Positions 1 through 8,877 of a stretch of 64,000 nt of DNA are shown in pieces. The stretch is taken from contig CALJHE010000001.1 of assembly GCA_938075675.1 (NCBI GenBank), positions 1 to 64,000 of the forward strand. Direction: 5' to 3'. Within the stretch, counting starts at the first letter, position 1, and every line of letters begins with the position of its first letter. The translations under genes and the position numbers were made by a program. Origin of the DNA: Candidatus Poseidoniaceae archaeon. Its GTDB lineage: Archaea; Thermoplasmatota; Poseidoniia; Poseidoniales; Poseidoniaceae. The notes under the pieces were generated by a model. That model saw only the letters and a program-made list of their open reading frames with translations. It ran no database searches and was not told the DNA's origin.

Positions 1-57
1 CATACGGTGGGGCTAAATAGAGGACGATAGTCGCAAGGGCGTTCTTGAAGTGATATT

Positions 58-546
58 ATGGCTGTTGGACAACAAGGAGAATTCGTCGCAGTAGTGAATG
101 ACACCGACCCAAAGAACGGCGGTAAGTCCTATTCACTCAAAATTAGTGGAAACAATCACGCCCAATTATTGGGTAAGAAAATAGGAGATACCGTTGACGG
201 AATCTTCGTTGGAGAAGGTGAACAAACTCTTTCCGGATACAAACTCCAAATCACTGGAGGTTCTGACAAAACTGGAACTCCTCTCCGCCGTGACCTCGAA
301 GGCGGTCGCCGGCAAGCAATTCTCGTAACCCGTTCAACTGGATTCAAGGGACATAGTCTCGTGTTCAAGAACAAAGGTGGAGAAAAGAAGCGATTCCGCT
401 ACAAGCCTGATGGACTACGCAAGCGACGTTTCTTCCGTGGCAACACCATCAGCCAAGACACCCGCCAAATCAATCTCAAGGTCATCGAAGCTGGTAAGAA
501 ATCACTCGGCGACATCCTCGCAAAGCCAGAGGAAGCATCGGAGTGA
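58..546 (+). CDS. rps6e: 30S ribosomal protein S6e
   Basis: Translation MAVGQQGEFVAVVNDTDPKNGGKSYSLKISG...LGKKIGDTVDG...GSDKTGTPLRRDLEGGRRQ is typical of S6e; directly upstream of aIF2 gamma as in many archaea. Confidence 0.95.
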   Translation: MAVGQQGEFVAVVNDTDPKNGGKSYSLKISGNNHAQLLGKKIGDTVDGIFVGEGEQTLSGYKLQITGGSDKTGTPLRRDLEGGRRQAILVTRSTGFKGHSLVFKNKGGEKKRFRYKPDGLRKRRFFRGNTISQDTRQINLKVIEAGKKSLGDILAKPEEASE

Positions 547-584
547 AACCCGAGAGGGCTTTCGTAGAACAGGAGTGAGGAAGC

Positions 585-1823
585 ATGGCACGAAAGCTTC
601 CCGCACAACCTGAAATAAACATCGGTCTTGTCGGTCACGTCGACCACGGTAAAACGACCCTAACACAAGCATTGTCAGGGATTTGGACGGATACACACTC
701 CGAAGAAAGAAAGCGTGGTATTTCGATTAAACTCGGCTACGCTGACACTGCTTTTTACAAAACCAAGGATGGGCGATACTACGCTACTGGCCGACACCCA
801 GATGGTAAAGCAGATGACCCAAAGGAACTGGAACGAGTGATTTCCTTTGTCGACGCACCTGGTCACGAGACCTTGATGGCCATCATGATAACTGGCGCAT
901 CGATTATGGATGGCGCAATGCTGATGGTTGCTGCGAACGAAACATGCCCGCAACCACAAACACGAGAACATTTGATGGCCCTTGAAATTGCTGGAATCAA
1001 AAACATCGTTATCGTTCAAAACAAAATCGACTTGGTGACAAAAGAGCGGGCTTTGGAATCCTATACTGAAGTGAAGGAGTTCCTCAAAGGTACCATCGCA
1101 GAGAATGCACCGGTCATACCTGTTTCCGCTCATCACGATGTCAACTTAGATATTCTCATCGACGCCATCGAAAAGACCATTCCAACCCCTGATCGCTCAC
1201 AGCACAAGCGTTCAATCATGCATGTTGCTCGCTCGTTCGACATCAACAGGCCGGGTACACGGCCGACAAAACTCAGAGGAGGTGTCATTGGCGGTAGTAT
1301 CATCGAAGGAAAATTCGACATCGGCGATGAAATCATCATCGGTCCAGGACGTAGAATCGAAAACGGTTCCAAAACAACATGGGAGCCCATCGAAGCAACC
1401 GTGAAAAGCATGCAAGGTGGAGGACTTGACCTTGAAAGCATGCACTCTGGCGGTCTATGTGGCATGGCAACTATGCTCGACCCATCGATTACAACTTCAG
1501 ATAACCTCTCCGGACAAGTCGTTGCACGCAAAGGCGACTTACCAGAAATACGTAATTCCGTATCAATTGACATCAACTTGATGAAAACGATGGTAGCTGG
1601 TGAAGGTGAAGCACCAGAGAAAATCTATCCACTTAGAAACAACGAGATGTTGATGATTAACGTGGCAACCGCAACCTCGGTCGGCGTTACCAAAAATTCA
1701 GAGAAAGGAAAAGCGACCCTCGACTTACGCCTCCCAATTTGTGCAGACACTGGACAACGTGTCTCTCTTTCACGACGTGTGGGCTCTCGCTGGCGCCTCA
1801 TTGGATACGGAACAATTCTATGA
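585..1823 (+). CDS. eif2g: Translation initiation factor aIF2 subunit gamma
   Basis: GTPase motifs GHVDHGKTTL, DAPGHE, QNKIDL and aIF2gamma-specific regions (SFDINRPG, GGVIGGSI). Confidence 0.97.
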   Translation: MARKLPAQPEINIGLVGHVDHGKTTLTQALSGIWTDTHSEERKRGISIKLGYADTAFYKTKDGRYYATGRHPDGKADDPKELERVISFVDAPGHETLMAIMITGASIMDGAMLMVAANETCPQPQTREHLMALEIAGIKNIVIVQNKIDLVTKERALESYTEVKEFLKGTIAENAPVIPVSAHHDVNLDILIDAIEKTIPTPDRSQHKRSIMHVARSFDINRPGTRPTKLRGGVIGGSIIEGKFDIGDEIIIGPGRRIENGSKTTWEPIEATVKSMQGGGLDLESMHSGGLCGMATMLDPSITTSDNLSGQVVARKGDLPEIRNSVSIDINLMKTMVAGEGEAPEKIYPLRNNEMLMINVATATSVGVTKNSEKGKATLDLRLPICADTGQRVSLSRRVGSRWRLIGYGTIL

Positions 1824-2233
1824 GCGTGAGCCAATTGAAGGTGGTTCTCTCACAACAGGTTTTAGTCGACGCGTGTGGATGGGCTGCTGTCATTGATTCA
1901 GGAATGAATATTGACACGGAAATGAACCGTGTTTTCGGACCAGGACAACTGCGACTTCTTGACAGCGTCAAACAAGAAATCGAACGATTGAACCAAGAGC
2001 GACCGCGAAAAAAGAATCTACTTCTCCCTCTCCTTGAACAAAAATCCGAATTCATAGAGCCATTAAGCACCGGCTCTGAACATCCTGACGACCAGTTGTT
2101 TGAACTGGCGTGTGAAATGAAAATACCCGTTCTTACCGTTGATGTAGATCTAAAGCGAAGACTCTACGAAGCAGATTTGCCAATTCTCGAAGTGAGTAAA
2201 AACCAGCGACTTCAATTGGTGGAATCTCTATAG
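1820..2233 (+). CDS. PIN-domain protein (putative ribonuclease)
   Basis: ATGA overlap with the aIF2gamma stop; VLVDACGWAAVID, HPDDQLFELACEMKIPVLTVDVDLKRRL fits the acidic PIN-domain residues. Confidence 0.75.
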   Translation: MSVSQLKVVLSQQVLVDACGWAAVIDSGMNIDTEMNRVFGPGQLRLLDSVKQEIERLNQERPRKKNLLLPLLEQKSEFIEPLSTGSEHPDDQLFELACEMKIPVLTVDVDLKRRLYEADLPILEVSKNQRLQLVESL

Positions 2234-2252
2234 AACAGTAATTACACAACCA

Positions 2253-2552
2253 TCACGGCAAAGTGAACAGGACATCGTCGCCGTGCCCGTCCAAGAAACC
2301 AATCTTTACTCCTGCGTCAATCCAAGCATGTGCATAGTTGATGGCTCCAAAAGCACGGACATGATCGCCTATTGATAAAAAATGTGCAGCATCAGAGGCG
2401 TAGTCATCTGCCATTCGCATCATGATAGCGAGTTTTTGTGCATCAGCGCTGCCTTCTTCACAAAGTGAAGTTGCCTTTGCTCGCGCTCTTTTGGTAATCT
2501 CAAGGTATTTTTCAACACGCTCTGTTGTGACTGATTTCATGTCTTCACTCAT
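2253..2552 (-). CDS. DUF357-family protein
   Basis: Short helical protein with YLEITKRARAKA...AIMMRMADDYASDAAHFLSIGDHVRAFGAINYAHAWIDAGVKIG, typical of archaeal DUF357. Confidence 0.8.
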   Translation of the reverse strand: MSEDMKSVTTERVEKYLEITKRARAKATSLCEEGSADAQKLAIMMRMADDYASDAAHFLSIGDHVRAFGAINYAHAWIDAGVKIGFLDGHGDDVLFTLP

Positions 2553-3598
2553 TCTCCACCCTCCTTTTGGCGTTTCAGAAGACGGCGTACATCCTCGGAA
2601 CGCCCGAGTGCACCGTAGAGTTCGACTGCACGCGAAAGGCGGCCTTCGTCTTCAGCAGTTTGTGCTCGCAAGAACAATGCCTTACGCTCCTCCCAATTCT
2701 TAGCCAAAGCGGCCTCGGCAGCCGCTTGATAACGGCCTTGACGCTCGGCTTGAGCAAGATGAGGCGCTGACCAGCGGCGAACCAATCCGGACCGTGTAGC
2801 GGTAACCATCGTATCAGGCGTCAGTCCAATAAGCAAATCGCCAAGATTCATCGATTCTCCGAGCAGCGTCAAGGCTTCGTTGTCTTCATGTGCTGAAAGG
2901 TGATGCAGATGGCCTTCAATTCCGAGCACCCACCAACCGTCAGCACTCCGAACGCCTTCCATCGGTTCCAATGACTCGTATTCAATCCGTTCCAATGCAT
3001 CCCAGCCGAACGGATGAGGGACCCCCTCCCAAATTCCACCGTCGCTTGACTGCATCAGCAAACGGCCGTTCATGAGTGGTGTAACCCAACTCCAAACACG
3101 CTCTTCAAGCACACGTTTCTGGTCGCTTTGGGCTAAGCGAGCGCACCAAAGTTTGCCTTCAGCATCTTGCCACATCATGTGTTCCCGGTCAAGCCATCCA
3201 AGCAATCGGCGAACTTTACCGCTATCGAGCCGACGAATGCCTGTTCCTTCGTGTGTAAACAAATGCAGGTGTCCTTCACGCCCAGATAGAATCCAACCGC
3301 CTCCAGGCCGTGCTAGAAGCTCAGCAAAGCCGCCCGGTGTTGAACGACCTTCGTGGAGCAAAGAACCATCCGATGTTGAAAGAACATAGAACCCGTGCGC
3401 TGCTAAGATACCGAGAACTCCATTGTTGGCCTGCGCACAATGTGCTTTGAATGGCAATTCTACCTTCCATCTTACAGACCCGTCAGCCTCTATCATGAAC
3501 AAATCCAATCCACTGCTAACGATCATGCCGCCTTCGACCGGCGCAAGCGCTGCAATACGTTGAGGTGCTTGCCACGACCACGTGATTGACCATGACAT
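2549..3598 (-). CDS. Beta-propeller (PQQ/WD-like) repeat protein
   Basis: Repeated beta-strand and Trp pattern (GLDLFMIEADGSVRWKVELPF, GFYVLSTSDGSLLHEG, GHLHLFTHEGTGIRRL); 4-bp overlap with neighbour. Confidence 0.6.
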   Translation of the reverse strand: MSWSITWSWQAPQRIAALAPVEGGMIVSSGLDLFMIEADGSVRWKVELPFKAHCAQANNGVLGILAAHGFYVLSTSDGSLLHEGRSTPGGFAELLARPGGGWILSGREGHLHLFTHEGTGIRRLDSGKVRRLLGWLDREHMMWQDAEGKLWCARLAQSDQKRVLEERVWSWVTPLMNGRLLMQSSDGGIWEGVPHPFGWDALERIEYESLEPMEGVRSADGWWVLGIEGHLHHLSAHEDNEALTLLGESMNLGDLLIGLTPDTMVTATRSGLVRRWSAPHLAQAERQGRYQAAAEAALAKNWEERKALFLRAQTAEDEGRLSRAVELYGALGRSEDVRRLLKRQKEGGE

Positions 3599-5460
3599 CA
3601 GACATCACCTCCAAGTACATTCCACGCAATCAACTGGGCTCGTGCGGCCTGCGTCAATTCATAGTATCTGTTACGGCCAAGTGTCCGAACACTTAGAACA
3701 CCGCCTTTGAGGAGGCGGTTACTGATTTGCGAAAGACGAGCCCGTTTAATGTTCAGTTGTCCGAGTATCTCCTCATCTGACGGCGAATAACGGCGATCGT
3801 TGGCAATGGAAATGATTACCATCTCATGACCGGTAAGCGTGGAAAGAAGCGATGGATTTAGAGCATAATCTTGCCTTACTCCGACTGGTTTTCGTTGCAA
3901 AGACTCCAGTGCGTCGACTAATTTACGCCGATTCACGCCCGTGTCAAGGCCGTCAGAGGCTTGGAGAGCGTTTTGCAATGCCTTCATCACTGGCACCATC
4001 CCGGCAAGTTCGCTCAATAGGCCGTTGGACGGCAAAACAACTTGTTCAATGTCCTCTCTTGGGAGAGAAACTGGTTCTTCCGCTGATTCAATGGGTGTAA
4101 AATCCGGTTCTTCATGCTCAAACAGGCCGATTTCATCGTGCAGCATAAATGCAGATTCGTCGGCTGAAATCACTTCTTCAATAGGTTTAGGCGGTCTGAG
4201 AGAAGGGTCTTCCCACAGTTCTGCACCCTCGTCAAAGTCAACCATTTCGTCTTCGAATCCCTCTGTGCTTGGGATTTCGGCATACGATAAGTCGGTGTAT
4301 TCTCTGTTTCGAGTGAATAAACCCGTCATGCCCTTGGTTGCAATTGGATCCAGAGGTGGTCTTTGCATAGGTTCTGGTTTGGCTTTAGGAGGCGTTGCAG
4401 GGTAGCCATCGCGGTAATTGTCTACCGCTTCTAATTCCTTCAGGGCTTCTTGATTTTCTTGGTCAACAGTAAGTTGGTCAAGATTCAAATCAAAACTGTT
4501 GTTGATATCCTCGATGCTTTCCATGATTTTTGCATCTTGTACATCTTCCAAGGATGGTGTTGGTTCCTCAATAAGCGCACTTAACGGTTCAATCGAAGGC
4601 TCTTGTTCATCATTAAAGACGGACTCAAAACTCGAATGAATGTGTGGGTCAACCACTACTGGCGTAAATTGTGATTCGGAAACAGGGGTCTTCGAATCAT
4701 ACTGTGGGTCAACATAGGTGTATTGTGACATCTTTGAACTGTCAATGGCATCACGCATGACACGAATAACCTCAGCAGGAAGCCCGTTGGTTTGCTCAAG
4801 CAAATGTTGTGCATCTTCAAGTGCGAACGAAAACGTTTGGTTGGTCGACTTTTCTATGCGGCGTTCAACAAGCAATTGTATTTCTTCCGCCGTCAAGTTC
4901 GGCAGTGGGTTCATTTGCTCAAGGCGTTGTAAAATCGAAGCGGGAAGCATGTTCTTGTCCTTTGTTTCCACAACGACCACAACAACTGCTTGCAGCCGTT
5001 CAAGGAGAGGGAGAGTGTCTCGCAAGGCAACGTTCAGTGCAGATATATCAACGGTTGAGGCATCGAGTACAATCAAAGGTAGTGCATGTGGAAAGTTGTG
5101 GGTTGCGGCCATGATCTGGTCAATCAGTTCGCTACGGTTCTCAGGCGGATTGATGTGAACAAATTGGGCATAGATTTCTTTGAGCAGGTTCAATCCTGCT
5201 TGCGAATGTGAAATGTGGTCGATGTAAATCGAGAGAGGAGCTGTTTTCGAGGCGCAGCGAAGCAATGAAGTGCGGCCAGAACCATGCTCTCCGAGCAAAA
5301 GAATACGGCGAGGCGAGCGGAATTTCATGTATTGTGAAAGGACCGTTAACATATGATTACGCCCAACAAGGAGATTTGAATCACTCGCTTCCAAAGACAC
5401 GGTCGAGAATGGATTTGAGTCCATAGGGGGCAGAGTCATTTCCTTGCCAACTATTCGCAT
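3598..5460 (-). CDS. Orc/Cdc6-like AAA-fold protein with degenerate Walker motifs, acidic linker and C-terminal winged helix
   Basis: NLLVGRNHMLTVLSQYMKFRSPRRILLLGEHGSGRTSLLRC; PLIVLDAS; C-terminal RRYSPSDEEILGQLNIKRARLSQISNRLLKGGVLSVRTLGRNRYYELT wHTH. Confidence 0.6.
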   Translation of the reverse strand: MRIVGKEMTLPPMDSNPFSTVSLEASDSNLLVGRNHMLTVLSQYMKFRSPRRILLLGEHGSGRTSLLRCASKTAPLSIYIDHISHSQAGLNLLKEIYAQFVHINPPENRSELIDQIMAATHNFPHALPLIVLDASTVDISALNVALRDTLPLLERLQAVVVVVVETKDKNMLPASILQRLEQMNPLPNLTAEEIQLLVERRIEKSTNQTFSFALEDAQHLLEQTNGLPAEVIRVMRDAIDSSKMSQYTYVDPQYDSKTPVSESQFTPVVVDPHIHSSFESVFNDEQEPSIEPLSALIEEPTPSLEDVQDAKIMESIEDINNSFDLNLDQLTVDQENQEALKELEAVDNYRDGYPATPPKAKPEPMQRPPLDPIATKGMTGLFTRNREYTDLSYAEIPSTEGFEDEMVDFDEGAELWEDPSLRPPKPIEEVISADESAFMLHDEIGLFEHEEPDFTPIESAEEPVSLPREDIEQVVLPSNGLLSELAGMVPVMKALQNALQASDGLDTGVNRRKLVDALESLQRKPVGVRQDYALNPSLLSTLTGHEMVIISIANDRRYSPSDEEILGQLNIKRARLSQISNRLLKGGVLSVRTLGRNRYYELTQAARAQLIAWNVLGGDV

Positions 5461-5531
5461 GAAAGGCCCAATCTACTTTGAGTATTTCATGTTTCACTCT
5501 CAGAAGGCAGTGAGGAGACCTGTTAGAACAT

Positions 5532-5623
5532 GTTAATCCCGATACCGTCGTCATAAAATCACTTCAATTAACACATAATTAACGGCCCTCTAACGCGTTA
5601 ATTAAACCGTTAAACCCGTTAAG
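5532..5623. promoter_or_regulatory. Cluster of GTTAA/TTAAC motifs in the divergent intergenic region
   Basis: tgttaat, aattaacacataattaacgg, taacgcgttaattaaaccgttaaacccgttaag within about 90 bp. Confidence 0.4.
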
Positions 5624-5733
5624 AATCAGAGGGGTTCGCCAAAGTTCTAAACCGAAGGAAACGAGCCATCGATACCATAAATGCCGATTGCTTGATGGGG
5701 TAAAGGCCCTTGGAGAGAAATGGACGTGACGTT

Positions 5734-7032
5734 ATGGCAGTGGAGAACAGTCGCTTGAGTGGTTTTTTCCGACACAGTGTCGCAGAACGCCGAGCAATAG
5801 TTGCAAAAATGGCAAACCTCAAACAAGAACAAATCGATGCATTGGAAGCCTGCGGCGCACTAAGCGAAGACTCTGCAGACCGTATGATTGAGAACGTTAT
5901 TGGCACAATGTCGCTGCCAGTCGGTATTGCAACCAATTTTGTCATTGATGGAAAGCATTACCTCATCCCATTCTGCCTTGAAGAATCAAGTGTGGTTGCT
6001 GCCGCATCAAACATGGCGAAGCGGTGTTTGAAAAACGGTGGATTCAGTACCAATTCCGATGCCCCGTTGATGATTGCTCAACTCCAAGTCTTAGACTGTG
6101 ATGACTGGAAAAAGGCAGAATCCAAGATTCTGGCTGCTTCGGACGAACTTATGGCCCTGTGCAACAGCCTTCCTTCAACCATGATTCGCCTTGGAGGCGG
6201 GTGCAAGCGAATTGAAACACGTCTTCTCGATACAATAAGCGGACCGATGCTTATTGCACACATCATTGTCGACTGCAGAGACGCTATGGGTGCAAACGCC
6301 GTCAATACCATGGCAGAGTTAATTGCACCTCGAATCGAACAAATCACCGGTGGACGGGTTCATCTCCGAATCCTCTCCAATCTAGCAGCACACCGTTTGG
6401 CACGGGTACAGGCTGTATTTACTCCAGAAGAAATCTCCGAAGATGGTACGCATGAAAATGGAGTTTCCGTTATTGAAGGTATCCTTGAAGCACAACACTT
6501 TGCGATGGCAGATCCTTTCCGTGCTGCAACGCATAACAAGGGAGTAATGAACGCCATCAGCAGCGTAGGGGTTGCTTGTGGACAAGATTGGCGAGCAATA
6601 GAAGCAGGTTGCCACGCTTGGGCAGCATACAGTAACGGAACATACGGTTCTATGACTTCATGGGAAAAGGACAGCAACGGGAACTTGGTGGGTACCATCG
6701 AGACGCCAATGGCCGTAGGCATCGTTGGAGGCGCCTCCAAGGTCCATCCAGTAGCTCAAGCCAACTTGGCTATACTTGGAGTCGAATCAGCCCAGGAACT
6801 GGCCGGAATCATCGCTGCTGCAGGATTGTCGCAAAACCTTGGAGCATTACGAGCGCTTTCCACCAAAGGCATCCAAGCGGGTCACATGAAGTTGCACGCA
6901 CGAAACATGGCCGTTTCCGCTGGCGCTCAAGGCGAAGAGATAGAGATTGTCGCCGCACGGCTTCAAGAAGCAACGGGACCTAAAACTCAAACGCTTGTTG
7001 GAGAATTACTCGAGGCTCTAAGGAACGAGTGA
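5734..7032 (+). CDS. mvaA: Hydroxymethylglutaryl-CoA reductase, class II (bacterial/degradative type)
   Basis: ENVIGTMSLPVGIATNFVIDGKHYLIPFCLEESSVVAAASNMAKRC and GGCKRIETR; layout of class II HMGR. Confidence 0.92.
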   Translation: MAVENSRLSGFFRHSVAERRAIVAKMANLKQEQIDALEACGALSEDSADRMIENVIGTMSLPVGIATNFVIDGKHYLIPFCLEESSVVAAASNMAKRCLKNGGFSTNSDAPLMIAQLQVLDCDDWKKAESKILAASDELMALCNSLPSTMIRLGGGCKRIETRLLDTISGPMLIAHIIVDCRDAMGANAVNTMAELIAPRIEQITGGRVHLRILSNLAAHRLARVQAVFTPEEISEDGTHENGVSVIEGILEAQHFAMADPFRAATHNKGVMNAISSVGVACGQDWRAIEAGCHAWAAYSNGTYGSMTSWEKDSNGNLVGTIETPMAVGIVGGASKVHPVAQANLAILGVESAQELAGIIAAAGLSQNLGALRALSTKGIQAGHMKLHARNMAVSAGAQGEEIEIVAARLQEATGPKTQTLVGELLEALRNE

Positions 7033-7033
7033 G

Positions 7034-7657
7034 TCACTCTTCTTCTCCAAGCGGAAGCGTAGATTGTATCAGTCCGTCTATTTCAGACTCTTCCTTCAGT
7101 ACAGCGGCATCTTCCATTCCATCAAACATGCCAGTGGTCTTCACTTGCTCCCTAAACCATTTCTTGACTTTCTTGCGGTCTGTATAAGGGCAACCAAAGG
7201 TTTCGGAGAAACGACGGGTAGTAGACAGGCGCCGAGTGTTACCATCCTTACGTCGGTCAACCATGCCCAATTGGGCGAGTTCTCGAACATAGTCGTAGGC
7301 CTTCTGACCCAACAATTCAACCAACCGTGATTGAGGCATGGGTTGATGATAAGCGATAAGTGCAGCAGCCTTAAGCAATTTTTGTGGAATTTCGGTTTTG
7401 GTCTCTTTAGGCAGATGGCTGGCGATGTCTGGCTTGACCTCAATGGCCCATCGATCGCCAACTTCCGCAACCTGCAAGGCACCTCCACGGCGACGCTTCA
7501 ACGTGGAGCGCAATGAATAGAGTGAATCGAGCATCTCATCCTCATCGTAGCCCAGAGCAGTGGACAATTCAGAAACACTCATCGAACGGCCGGCTCCAAA
7601 AAGAGTTGCTTCGAGTAGAGTATCGATTGGGACTTCTGTCATTTGCTTCACCTTCAT
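7034..7657 (-). CDS. scpB: Segregation and condensation protein ScpB
   Basis: Tandem winged-helix protein (LLEATLFGAGRSMSVSELSTAL...KAAALIAYHQPMPQSRLVELLGQKAYDYVRELAQLGMVDRRKDG) next to ScpA and Smc. Confidence 0.9.
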   Translation of the reverse strand: MKVKQMTEVPIDTLLEATLFGAGRSMSVSELSTALGYDEDEMLDSLYSLRSTLKRRRGGALQVAEVGDRWAIEVKPDIASHLPKETKTEIPQKLLKAAALIAYHQPMPQSRLVELLGQKAYDYVRELAQLGMVDRRKDGNTRRLSTTRRFSETFGCPYTDRKKVKKWFREQVKTTGMFDGMEDAAVLKEESEIDGLIQSTLPLGEEE

Positions 7658-8868
7658 TCAACCAGCCATTCATGCTCATCGTACGACTGTTCTTCAACTC
7701 CAGTCGGTTCTTTCGTCTCGACAACTGGCTGCTCCTTTTGCTGTTTGGCAAGGGCCCGTTCGTGCTTACGGGCAGATTCCTCTTCAGCCAAACGCGCTTT
7801 TTCGGCTCGTAATTTGGCATGTCGAACCGAACCCGTGTCCTGTTCCTGAATTCGTTCATTTTCTGCATCTTGTTGGCCTTCAATCAACAGACTAACTTCC
7901 TCAAAAGTTTCTATTTGAGGCCACATATCTTCCAAATAAATGACCCCATCTGGCACGCTGTCTTGAGTTATTGAAGCAAAACCTCGATGGGTGAGGAATA
8001 GTCCTGCAATAAAAGAAGCCACTTTCGCCTCGTCATCGTAGCCTTCCGGGACAGAGCCAAAGGTTTGTTCTAAAATTGGTTTCAACGAATCCATGACCAC
8101 CAAAACGGGAACTTTTGACGAGCCCGAATCAATACAAGAGGACCTCAACGCTTGCCAGCAGCGTTTGATATCGCCTTCAAGGTCTTCGTTGTGCATACGC
8201 CCCCCGACATCGGAAAGATACTCTTGCAGTTCTGCTTCGTGTGCAAGTCGATTTTCCTCTCTTAGTCGGAGCGATTCTGCGTCGTCAGAAGCATCCTTGA
8301 AAGCTGAAAGTAATTCTACCAAAGTCACAGGTCGACCTTCATCACGTCGAACACGGTTCTCTAACAAATCCGGAAGGAACTCATCAGCAGTGCCTTGAAG
8401 AATGGAATTGGTGAAGAAAAAGTCTTCATCGTTGTAATCTGCTTCCCATCCGAATCCGAGACCATCGTCCCATTCGTCTTCCACATCAATGTGTTGAACA
8501 CGGTCAAACAAATCTTCTGCTTGGTGATGAAGAACTTCCCATGACATACGTATGAGACGGCCGCATGCAGGAAGGTCAAGGGTGGCTGCGTCTGATTTAA
8601 CACGGCTGGTGAAGACTTTGAGAAAGTTCGACAGGTCAATGTTCCAAGCATCGAGCCCCTCGTCACGGACCAAGGACAGAACAAGAGCGACAGAACGGTC
8701 AAATGGATCAACGAGCGTTTGATGCTCTGCCTCTTCACGTTCTGCAATCGCCATGATTTTGTCACCGAACAGAGCTGCTTCTTGCGATTCTTCACCCGAC
8801 GCCAACAATTGATCGATAACATCCTGCCTCAGGAACCATTTATCCAATCCAGACTGTTGTTCACTCAT
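7654..8868 (-). CDS. scpA: Segregation and condensation protein ScpA (kleisin)
   Basis: LVDPFDRSVALVLSLVRDEGLDAWNIDLSNFLKVFTSRV N-terminal kleisin motif; between scpB and smc. Confidence 0.88.
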   Translation of the reverse strand: MSEQQSGLDKWFLRQDVIDQLLASGEESQEAALFGDKIMAIAEREEAEHQTLVDPFDRSVALVLSLVRDEGLDAWNIDLSNFLKVFTSRVKSDAATLDLPACGRLIRMSWEVLHHQAEDLFDRVQHIDVEDEWDDGLGFGWEADYNDEDFFFTNSILQGTADEFLPDLLENRVRRDEGRPVTLVELLSAFKDASDDAESLRLREENRLAHEAELQEYLSDVGGRMHNEDLEGDIKRCWQALRSSCIDSGSSKVPVLVVMDSLKPILEQTFGSVPEGYDDEAKVASFIAGLFLTHRGFASITQDSVPDGVIYLEDMWPQIETFEEVSLLIEGQQDAENERIQEQDTGSVRHAKLRAEKARLAEEESARKHERALAKQQKEQPVVETKEPTGVEEQSYDEHEWLVE

Positions 8869-8877
8869 GTGTTCACC

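Noticed and set aside
3598-5460. Calling this gene a true replication initiator (Orc1/Cdc6)
   Set aside because: Walker A Lys is Arg, Walker B Glu is missing and the long acidic linker is atypical; only a fold-level resemblance can be supported.
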